From Theristus sp. LFF4_11 (taxonomy: Eukaryota; Nematoda; Chromadorea; Monhysterida; Xyalidae), in the NCBI GenBank assembly GCA_030248135.1, contig JASANC010004071.1, positions 124,001 through 188,000 on the forward strand: DNA of 64,000 bases, in the 5' to 3' direction. The position numbers and the translations under genes were made by a program. The notes beneath the pieces are model-generated. The model searched no databases, had not been told where the DNA came from, and saw nothing but the letters and a program-made list of their open reading frames with translations. This document shows, piece by piece, positions 47,203 to 59,455 of the stretch (positions within the stretch are counted from its first letter, which is position 1; each line of letters begins with the position of its first letter).

Positions 47203-50200
47203 TCAGTCAACAACGGGCTGATCGATGAACTGATAGAGTTCGTCCAGCTGCAGCAGTAGGTCAGCGACAAAGTGACGCACGCGCGGCTGTGCGGAGGCCG
47301 ACGTCAACTGAGCGAGCGACGCGTAGAACACGGGCATCAGACGCCGGAACACGCGCGCATGCTGGCCGGGCAGGTGCTGCACGCACGCGAGACTGATCTC
47401 CGCCCACGCGAGACAGCGGGCGTCCGTGTCCTGGACAAACGCGTTTGAATTTATAGCTCCATGAGACTCTCCTCATATAATAAATTGCGAGAATCGCGCT
47501 TCAGTCGACATTTCGTGAAGAGCTACTATAAATCCGTGAAGAGCGACTTCAGCGAGTTGGCTTTTCCGTTAAATTCGTTAAACGAAAAAATGCGAGAATT
47601 GAGTTTCGTTGCCAAAGGACGCGGATGTTTTTGTTAAGCACTGTAAAATTGTCAATGTGCTAACGGTTTTGTACCAGTGGCAAGTCAACACCGACACCGA
47701 CCTTCATCACGCTTTCGTCCATTTGCTTCCTCATATCCTGTTGTTCATCACCTGCGCCGTTTTCATCGGCCGATGCTTTCCGTTGGTTCTTGTTGCCCGC
47801 GAACGGATTATCACGTGTTCCCGTCTGTCCGTTGTTGTTGTTCGGCATCGTTGAGAGATTTTTCCGACGTTTGTATTCTATCGCACACAAGAAAGTGAAA
47901 ATGAGCAAAGAAAAAGTGCATTTTGTTCTCTCATTATTACTGTGTGTCGATTCGTTATTTCTTCTTCCGTTATTGGGGAAAACTGCGAAAAGCAATTCTA
48001 ACAACTGTCAACAACAAACTCACCGGCAATCATGCTGTTCACGTCGGTCGGTGTCGCCATCTTATAGACAGTCTCTTCGATCTGCTCCATCTCAACGTCA
48101 CCCGCATCAGCTTCCACGTCGTTCGGCTGCAAGCCCGTTGCTGTTTTTCCATCGGTCTCCGCTGGTTGCTGTTGTTGCTCATCGCCATCATTCGGTTGTT
48201 CACCTTGCGGCGCGTCGACGAACACTTCCTCGCCATTGTCGTCGTCGTGTTCGTTTGTGGCGGTTTCATCATTGTTGTTCCCAGTCTCGTCCAGCGCATC
48301 ACCAAATTTCACGACGGATCGCGCCGGCGACGCCAACAGAAACACGAACGGCTCGTCGTCCGGCTCGTGGCGGCGAGCGTCCGCCTGGCGTTTCGCGTCG
48401 ATTGCCGCGTGTCGCTCGACTCGCTGCAACTCGGCGCAGACGCGCTGCTGCGCGTCAAACAGACAGCGGATGTGGCGGTGCGTTAGGTCGGGCGTTTGCG
48501 ACCAGCTCCATTGCACCTGTTGTTGGCGAATTGTAAAGTATGTCTGTTTAAACCTGTCACTTTGTACAGTGTACAGCGTACATTGTAACTCTATAACATA
48601 TCCAACTATTTGTATCACATAATGCAGGCTTTCTGTGCAGGCATTTCACGGAAAGCATGGATCACGTGATCATCAATCAACCAATTAATTAGCTAGTATG
48701 GTATAGAGCTAGACTGCACGACAATATGGTGTCTTCATTTTTTTCTACCTCACCGGATGCTTGCCGGCGATGTGACGCGTCTCAGCCGGCTGCAGCTTCA
48801 GTCGACGACAGAACTCGAACAACGTGAACGCCTTCAACGTCCACGCAGTCACGGTCTGCTTGTACAGATTGGCGGCCACGGTCGCCGTGAACACTTTCTT
48901 CAGGAGAAACTTCAAGCCCGGTCGTTGATCAAACTCGTACGCAACTTGGAAGGAGCCGTCCAAGCAGGACATCAACGAGGCCAGGTGCACCCAGGAGAAC
49001 CGATGCAGGTGACCTGTGCATATATTTTGATATTGTTCGTGAACCACATCGAAACTGAAATCTAAATAAACATGAAACACTATGAAAAACGAACTGCCAA
49101 CCCAAAATCAAAAAGGTAAAGTTAATGATGGGCGATTATTGTGACTATATTTAACTGTAATTATTCGTGACATCTTGCATAATGTGATCCTTTTCCCGTA
49201 ATCTGGGTTGTTCTCCAGTCCACTAAATCGCCACTCTTTCGCTACTTGAAGTGTAACACCCGATTCTGCTCAAATTCAGGCATGCAAAAAAAATCTCAGT
49301 CGCGACAATCAATTTGGCATAACCAGTGCCAACTGAATGCAATCGGATGAACAAAATGCAGTCAATCAACTGTGATTGTAAACAACTATGTAGATCCCGT
49401 TCTTCATGGGTTTCCGCTCCGTACCACGTGCTGCTCATGTAGTTTTATCGGAGTTTCCGGCTTTCGCGAAATAAAATGGATGGATGGATGAATTTCTGTT
49501 ACCGGGCAATTCATCGCGCGGCATCGCAAGGTCACTCGGTTGAGCGCCGACTGGGCTGCTTACTGTTGATCGACCAACGCCACCGGCTAAATGCTTCGTC
49601 AGAAGACTACAAACACCACCGCTGGTCAGATCGGACCGTTGCAACGTTAGCGACCCAATTAACTGCAGCAGCAACTGATGACTGAGCAGTCCGATGACGA
49701 TGTCGCGGAATGGCAATCTGAAATGTGTATTATTATGTGCGCTTTAGGTAGTGCAGTTCTTCTATGTTTGTGTAGTTGTCTGAAACGCAGTGCACGAAGC
49801 AAACCATTGCGACGGTGTGGTGGAACGTGCAGCACCTGGCGGCCATTTGCAGCGTCACCGCATGGCGGCAAGTTACCACGGTTCACCACTACCCCGTCAC
49901 ACGGCTATGCACTGAGATATTCAACATAACGAAGTTCAACTCAATCGGACTGTCGATTGAAAACTGCTCAGAAAGACTGTGAGACTGCGTAAAAAAGGAA
50001 CAAACCGAATGATATGCTTGTCATTGTCGAGTTCAGGGTTTTCCGGGTGCAACAGCAGAATGACTGAGCGGTGCGATTGACTGAGCAAATCGGGGTGGTC
50101 TTCGACATTCTCGATAAACTTTTGACTGTCCAACAATAGCACCTGCAAGTTTCCATTCAATAACCAACCAACCAGCCAACTAACCAATCAATAATCATTC

Positions 50201-53200
50201 AATCAACGCACAAGCTTCAGAATTGGCTATACGCTACATGAACATTCAGGCTTGCAGTCAAGAGAAAAAAACGAGTATTGCATATTTTTTGGGTTATGTG
50301 AATCAATGCGCTTGCAGCTCAAAGTTCAAAGTGACGCAGTCGTATCTAGAGATGTCAAGAAAAAAAAATTTTCTATTTTTTTTTCTTTTTTAAAAAAATT
50401 TTTTTTTAAATTTTTTTTTTAAATGAAAGTTGTTCAGAATTTTTCAGGGAGTCCGAATATCACCATCTGAGGAGCCACCGACTTACCATATGACCCCCAC
50501 TCATATGGGAGGAGGGTGAAAATTTCAGACTTGGTTTCGGCGACCCCATTTTCCCACCGACGACATCACGTCTCGTGTTTTGCCTCTCAATTCACCTCAA
50601 ATAACATGGAAACAAGTTCCACAACAAACCGGTGTGATCATGCTGACGACACGAGGCGAAACAGCAACGAGCAACCAACGAAGTTACGCTTGCAGTGGCA
50701 GACAGTGCAATTTCCACCTTTCGAGATCCTGAAAAACGATGCATAAATGTGAGTTCTCTGCTTCTATCTCACCTTAGCGACATCGGAATTTGTTGAACTA
50801 GCCTTTGCGACGCTCAAGTACTTCAATGCGCGAGTCGATCATCACTCACCAAGGCTGAAAACAGTCGATAAATCAATCCAGAATACCACCTGCAGCGTTG
50901 AAGACTAAGTGACAAGGTAAAGTCAAAGAAAATTTTTGTTGAACTTTCGAAAAATTATGCCAAAAACGGCATTTTCAGGGCACATTAAAGAAAAAATTTC
51001 AAAAATTTTTAATAAAAAAAATAAAAAAAAATGCTCATTTTTTTACTTTTTTAAAAAAAAAATTAAAAAAAAAATTTTTTTGACCCTTACATCTCTAGTC
51101 GTATCTCATGGACTCACTTGGATGATTTTTGAATTCCCGCGTCAAGCATAAAGCTGATTGCCACCAATGCGCGCCTTGAATCGCAGAACCAAAAGAAAAG
51201 ATAACACATTGTCCACTATAGCTATAGGGGGCAGCATTCTGCATCCACTACAGAAACGCCATTCAAAAGCAATTCCGCTTACCGAATCCTCTGACAATAT
51301 AAAATTCAAACCAATTTCAACTGAATGTCTGTCCCGTCTCCCACTCTCCCCACCTGTTGCGCCAACAATCTCACACGAGCGGCCTCGCGTGGGTTCGAGT
51401 CTTTGCGCAACGCCACCTGAACGGTGCCACAGTCGCCGTAGAATTCTCTGGAGTCGGCTAGAAAGTGTGCCATCAACAGACGCAACGGATACACGGTGAC
51501 GGAGCTAAAATCAGAAACAACGTGAAATTTTGGTGTTTCTGTTTCAGTTTTTTTGAACGGTTTGAATAGACAAACGATCTTGTTGGTCCTCGTTCAGTCG
51601 TTTATTGAGAGACCCAGAATACTGGATTAGTATGGTTATATAGGAACAGAACCCCAATTAACACAGTAATTATCCTAATAATCACCAATAATTACCTACT
51701 ATTAGCTTCTTCCCCCTACAAACAGAAGAAAAAGTAGTGAAAAGCGTATCACATATCACGGTGGTAAAAGATCATTCTTGGCATAATTTTTATCGCTTGG
51801 TGATCGAAATGCTGACGAACGCACACGTCGACCAAACATCATCATGACGAGCCAACATTGTGAGTGGCACACGATGGACGACACTGAGAGAGAGCGGACG
51901 CCGGAACAGCGCACATGACGACCGAGCAACTGGTTGCGTAGACGCATTGGATCACCGCGCACTTCACCGTGTTGCGACACCTTGGACGGACGAACATCAC
52001 GCCAGCACAGGCACATCTCAGTTGACCAGCAGGACGGTTGCTGCTGGTGCTGCTGATTCGTATGCGTCATCGGCACGAACCCAACTCGGTAGAACACGCG
52101 ACGTGTTGCTGCGACTTCGTCAACGACACACGCCTTGAACTTGATGACACTTGATGGCGCTGCTGCCTTGATCGGCACAACCTCTCGACTCGTTGCGGCT
52201 GCTGTTTTCACTTCATAGCCGTGCATCGCGTCTTCCGTCTTCAAACGAACCACATGCTCTTCGTTTTGCAACACCGGCACTTCTTTGGTCGCTTTCTTTT
52301 CGAAATTCTTTAACTTTTCGACGTTCCTCTGGGTTGTTTTTATTCCTTTCTTGAGCACCTGCTTGCATCGGGCCGCCTTGATCGGACGAATTTTGCAGTA
52401 GTCAGCCTCTTCCACAGGAATCTCAACTGACTGGTGTTTCTCATTCGGTTCTTCGGCCGTCATCATCTTCGGTAAAAGCCACACGACGAGCTGCGGCAAC
52501 GGGATGCTGAATAGACGACGCCGTTGCTCTTTTGAAACCGACGCTCCGTAAAAATAGTGCGTCATGTAGCGGTCGGCGGCTCTGTGGACGGGCTCCGGAC
52601 TTTGGAAGTAGTCGGAGAAATAAAACACGTCGTATCTGTCGAATTCTTCCTGTCGATAGACGATTTGCCTCTTTTGTTGATCTGGACGGCGAGCCATTGC
52701 TGACGAATAGTCGCACCTCACGGGGCATAAAGCGACTATCAACAGACGAACAGTAGCGTATCTGACTCCACAGAAGGTGACGATGATCGGCTTGTCGACT
52801 CACCACAAACGATCTTGTTGGTCCTCGTTCAGTCGTTTATCGAGAGACCCAGAATACTGGATTAGTATGGTTATATAGGAACAGAACCCCAATTAACACA
52901 GTAATTATCCTAATAATCACCAATAATTACCTACTATTAGCTATAGAAAGCAGCTGTTTGACGGCAGCAGCTGCATGTGTTACCAGCATGATGTTGGATT
53001 ATTTCAAATTGAACAAATTTCAAAAATTTCAACGTTGTTATGAAAATGTGGACACTCAATTCAAACTAGATTGCGGCAGTAGTTTCGTTTCCTAGATTAC
53101 TGGACTACATCGCTTTCCCATGACAATCGGCACACTGCACTCACATCGCTTTCCACATCGCTTTGCACACGAGATTCCACTGTTCATCAGAGAATCGCTC

Positions 53201-56200
53201 GGCCATGTGCGATGTGACCAGATGCCGCAGACAGCTGCAGCCGAGACGCGAGACGAACTCCGATGGCTGCGCGATGCATTCGATCTGAATCCACAGGAGA
53301 TCGACGAGTAGACGGTTCGCGAATTTGTTGTCTGGAGAAAAAAGTTTGATGGCTGCCTGGGTGGTCGAATTCGGTTGCGAGTCTCGCACTGAACTAGATT
53401 AAGTTCAGTATGTTTGTTTAAACCTGTCACGTTTTTTGCAGAACACAGAGCAAAACTTGCGAAACTTTAAATTACGATGAACGAATATTGAAATTAAACG
53501 CCCAATTCACCGCTAATTATGTTTACTTGCAGCTGCGATTCCATTTTCCAAGCTTTTGCGCACCGGAAATCTTATGATCCGAAAAATATGAATCAACGTT
53601 TTGCACATTTTCAGACAATCACAATAGCGCATAAATTCATTACGACACACCCAACGAACACACACTGGCACGGCACGTTTCGTGTATCTGTGTGCAGCAT
53701 AACAAAAAACAGAAAAAAGCGCAGTCTGGCAGCAAGCAAAAGAACGTTTACCTTTGTCAATCAACATGTACGTCACGACTGATTCTGTCGTCAGACCAAC
53801 GGCTTGCTTAAAATTCCGTACTGACGGTCGATTTTCACGCCAGCCCGTCGAAAAACGAGCCTCGCGTCGTAGCCATTGCTGCATCATGGGCAGCACAAAG
53901 TGCGCCAAACAAAACGCACCGAAATCTGCGCCTGGAAAGATTTCTAAGAACAAAAATAGAAACTGGTAAAAACTTAAATGAAAAGAGCAGTGGAAGTGGA
54001 AAAAACACCTGAAAATCAAACAAAAAACAACGATTTGCGGACAACCACAAACCGGGACAGTTAGCGAACGACTCAACAATGTCGCACTGCGCTTGCAAGA
54101 CTAACGGCTGCACATTGCGATGGCACGTCACCACCACTCCGACGAGACCCTCGATCAACGTCAACCACGCTTCCACGATCACCTTCTCAGCGGCCGTGTA
54201 TTTCAACCATGGCGCTGGCATGCTTTGTTCTTAAAAAAACATAAAGCTCAATCTACAGGGTGAACCAAAAAAAAAGGTTCCAATTCTAAAATGCTCTCAC
54301 TGGCGTGTGCTGAGGTGTTTAGAGCTGAAAATTGGAACACTATTAGAAAACAGTTGGAGGTTTTTCTGACTATTTTTTTTTCACGGTATGTTGCCCCTAT
54401 CACTCACTACAGCAGAATATCTGAAAAACATGAAAAATCGACAAATGTGGTGAAATGCAGAGAATTAATTTAGCTGTTACAAAGACCAAATGATGAACGT
54501 TGGTGATAACCCGAGTGTTCGCAACACAAAAAAGATGAAAAAAACAATACGCACACACAACAGCTTGGAAATGCCGAATGCTCAATGGCATTTGAACAGT
54601 CTTTGAGCAAGCTGATGTTTCACTTCGAATCTTCTAGGGTGCGTGAGCGGTTCTGCTCAGAACAGATGCGAATTTCTCTTTTCAAATGCGAAATGTTTTT
54701 CTTTTTTAATTCACACAATTTGCCACTCTGCTTTTTTCACCATAGCAGATTGATTGTTTTCTGCAGTGAAAAATGCAATTCCATTTTCAGTCGTTGCGGC
54801 CATCATGGTTAAGTGGACGGCAGAAAAGCGAGTCTGGTCTGCCAATTGGTGGGAACATGCGAATAAGTTATCTACAGTGGTTCGCCAATTTTGTACAAAA
54901 TTCTATTTTACACCGCGTGGCGATACACCAGTTCACAAGTCGGTATGAGCAATGATAAACAGTGAGATTATGGGCGACCGTTGTTTTTCGTCAAAAATCG
55001 CTATTTTTTTTAAAAATTACACTGTAAAAATAAACTGAAACGTGTAAACCAAAAAATTTTTAATCACAAAAAAGCTCTCAAAGTGTTCTAACAGTGTTCC
55101 AAATTTTAAGCCATGAGGTTCTTGCTACAGCTAAATCAACCCTCTGTATTTCTCCACATTTGTCGATTTTTCTTGTTTTTCAGATATTCTGCTGTAGTGA
55201 GTGATAGGGGCAACATACCGTGAAAAAAAAATAGTCAGAAAAACCTCCAACTGTTTTCTAATAGTGTTCCAATTTTCAGCTCTAAACACCTCAGCACACG
55301 CCAGTGAGAGCATTTTAGAATTGGAACCTTTTTTTTGACTCACACTGTATGACACGTTGACTTTTAGCAGCGAATATCCAGATAATCTTAAAGCCCACCA
55401 GTTTCTAACACGTCCAACCAGTCGAGGTCGAGTCCGTAATTTTCCGTTTTAAAAAATCCATCGTCGCCCAACAAGCTCGCCAGCGGAGGCACGCGCTCAA
55501 TGTGCAGACCAGCAACCGAGCATTCGACCGATTGCAGCGCATTCAGTCGAAGTTGAAGTCTTCAAAGAAAATAGTTGAAAATCAAACAACGATAAAGGTT
55601 ACAAGAAAATAGTTTAACAAGTCAAATAGCAAAAAGGGTTAAGAACAAAATAGCAAAAAGCAATAAAGCTCAATGGTTTCGCAACAACAAAAAAACGTTT
55701 TTCCTACCGTTGCAGCATGTGATGTGTGATCTGCTTGTTCATCGCAAACAGGTTGATCAACATCGAATGAACTCTCGACAACAGCTGCAGTGCTGGCCGA
55801 GCCAGAAACGTCTCCGATGGGACGGACGGTTCATTCAGTTCGTCAGCGTCGTCGCTGTCCGCGTCAGCGTCTTAAATGAAACTCACTCACCCAGAAACGT
55901 CAAATTCACAAAGTACAGACGATGCAGATTTTTAAGGTTTAAAAATAGTTTTTTATATTTGAGATGAGCAAACAAAATCGAAACGAAACGAGCTGCATTG
56001 ATTGAGGTACAAAGGCGGGGATGGAGTGAAGTCCTACCTCATTGGAGAACTGAATTGAAGTAACCATACCAATCGACTAACTTATTATTAATTATTTAAC
56101 ATCAACATCAACGAAAAGAAACATTCGACAAAGCCTGCCCAGTCTGGCTGACCTGTGCACAACTGAAGGTAATGAACGAGACAGTTGATGCAGTCAGCAG

Positions 56201-59200
56201 CAGCCATACAGAACACGTGCCAGTTTTCCGTGCGCAGAAACGATCCAAAAACATCGAGTACAGCTTGCTGCAACTGTGTCGCGTACGGAGGGCGCATGCA
56301 ATCTGCGAATAAGTCTGCGTTTGCAGAGACCGTCAACTAGAGATTCCTCAACGCTGATCAACGCGAATCAGATGCTTGCTTGTTTTGAGAATCTGCTGGC
56401 ATGCTGTGTTCTTCATCAGAGATTTGAACAAAAAAACAGTCCCGCTCTCTCTTTCTCAACCATACTCGTGCGACGGTGTGATAAACCGTGGTGCCACATG
56501 CCGCCGCATGCGGTGCACAGTACGCGTGTGACGGAAGCTGCGGCAATGTGCACCACGGTTCACCTTCGCCACACCACCGTCGCACGGCACGGGTATGCAT
56601 GCTCTCGCGACCTTCGGAATCGAATTTACTGTGCCCTCGCTGGTGCGCCGGTTTCGCTGCAGTGGCGTTGTCGCCAGCGGTCGCAAAGCGCACCGCCTTG
56701 AGCGCTCCGAACAGCGGTCGCCAGCCGGTGCCGATCGAGTCGGCGTGCGTTTGCACCAACTCGGCGACGACACAGATCAACTGGTCCTGCGTCTCGGCGG
56801 TGCACATGTCCAGTACGAGCGCCTGCGAACGTGCGGAAGTCGCACTTGAATTGTCCGAACGACACACAGCCGTGCGACCGATGTGGTGGACCGTGGTGCC
56901 CTTGCCGCCATGCCTGTGCGCACGGCACGCCTGACGGAGATTTCCGGCAATGCGGTTCACACACCCGTCGCACGGACAGATGTGACAGCAACAGCAGCAA
57001 CAGAGTTGATATTCAGCTCGAAAGGTGTTTCTAACGGCTGAAAAACCTTTTGCACAGGCAGCAACAGCGCCTCATTAAACCGGTAGCCGGGCATTTCAGT
57101 TTGAACGGCTGACAGCACCGCGGACAGGCAGTCGTGCAGCGACATCACGGCCGCCTCGGAGATGCTCGAGTCACGCGAACAGGTGGCCTGCCAAAGACAC
57201 AATGTCACACATCTGATTCGCATGGACACCATACATTGCGTTCGTTGTATTGTTACGTGCTTGTTATGTACAGTCTATTTCAAAATCATATGCAATTAAC
57301 TGACTGGTTGGTGACCACGTGATGCATGCGTTCTGTGCAAACCAAACTCTACGTCCACAGCGATGCATGCATCACGTGGTTACCAACCATGATATATTTA
57401 AAAATAGCCTGTACTAAGAAAGAAACCAATCAATGAGAATCAGTTCGCTCAACGACAGACTGACCGGGTTGCCGAACAAAAGCTTGAAAAACTATTTCAA
57501 TAAAGCTCTCCGCATGAGCACCTCAACGAAATGAGCGTTCGCGAGCGCCCAGACGTGCATCACGTGTACATTCGGCCGTCCCGACCGTGCGACGCACGCG
57601 ACGACGCCGGCAAGCTGACGCAGGAGAACGGCACGATCGACGAGCCCTTCCGAGGCCACTGAGTACATCAGACGCGTCTGACTGGCGGTGACGAGCGCGT
57701 CGACGAACGAACAGAGAGCACAGAGATTCAACTGGCGGCCGACGCCGTCGAAGAGACTGCAATAATTGTTAACGACGATGAACACTGTTATTTTCTTTAA
57801 GTTCCAAAAAAGAGTTTTATTTGAAGCACTCCGCCTCCCACCGATTCCGGAAACTTGAAGCAAACAGAGTTCGGTTGGTTCCGAAAAGGGACCAATGCCT
57901 TCGCCACGTGAGAGATCCAGTTTATTTTTGTTTGACCGCTGGGCAAGTGTTTAGTCGAATCGAACAATAATACTGTAACTTACCAGACGACCTTTGCGAC
58001 GAGTAAACTGAGCACTTTTTCAGCGACCGCTTGCTCCAGCTGTTGACACGGATCGCTGTCGTTCGCGCCGGCGTCCTACAAGTTTGTAAGCTCCAGAAGT
58101 TCCCAGTGGTTTAATGCAAACCTATAGCTTTTTTCGACCAGTCAATTCTGTATTTCTCTTTTCGAACCTGTAACAGCGAAAGCACTGAGATAGTCGCCTC
58201 TGGCGCAGCCAGCGGCGATCCAGGTAGATGTTGCACATAGTTCAAGTACTCGGCGTCGTCGTCGTTCGCATCGCCCAGCAGTGCGCCGCCCCCGTCGGCG
58301 TCTCCTTTGCGGGCAGCCGCAGCCTGACGCCGTCGCCGTGACAGTGTTGCCAGCGCACCAAGCTTCTTCGTCCACGACCATTTATTGCGACGTGTCGCCT
58401 CGAGCTCTCGCTGTCGACCGACGACGTAACGCTCCAGCTCCCAGATGTATTCGCAGCATCTTCAATTTAATAAAATGGAATGAAGACAACATGGAATACA
58501 CAGCAAAATCGACATATTGGTTTGGTATTTCTTTCGATCTTTACGTTATGCAATCTAATACTACAGTCCATATCTACTGTATGTTACACATGTACAATTA
58601 GCTGATTTTTTGATGACCACAACATGCATGAGTTCTGTACAGGCATTGCTGTAGAGTCCAGGCGCCTACAGAATGCATACATCACGTGATCGCCCACGAA
58701 TCAGCTAGTTGTATGCAACATAACGCGAACATGACGTGATGATTAACCAATTAGCGCGCTGAGAACTGCTCATGAATAACCAATCAGCGCTGAGAGTTGC
58801 TATGACCAACCAATCAGCTAGTTACATATATTAGCGATATAAATTGTACATAAGACTTATTTTACCTGACAACATGCGGCCAGCACTCCGCCGCGTGACA
58901 ACCGGCTTCGATGGCCATGTCAATGACGATGTCGATGCTGAGCACATCAACGGCATGAATCGGCCATGAAATTGAGGAAGAGCTAGAGGCTGCCGAGCCA
59001 GCGCGCAGCGGATGCGACGCCGTTGAGGGGCCTCCTGCTGCTGTCTTGTCGCCTTTGTTCGTCGACGCGTGACGCGCCTGTGCTGAGAGCGCTCGAAGCG
59101 AATCGAGTGGACACGCGATTTCGACCAGCTTGCCGAATATCCAACCGCTACGTGATTGGAGTCCTAGATGGTGACCACGCAAACATTAGTTTTAAGAACG

Positions 59201-59409
59201 GCTTTGATGACAATGTGATGCCATTCACTGAGCAAACCGTGCACGGTATGGGCATACGAACATGTCATTTTTTACAAGCAAAATACTGCGAGCAGTTTGA
59301 CTTACAGTGCCAGTGTGTATTGAAACATCCTGTGGATCCCGCCTACAAACGCCTGACATATTCACGTACCCATACCGTACAAAAAACCGAACTTCGAAGC
59401 GTGTCCAAG

Positions 59410-59455
<46 letters not shown>

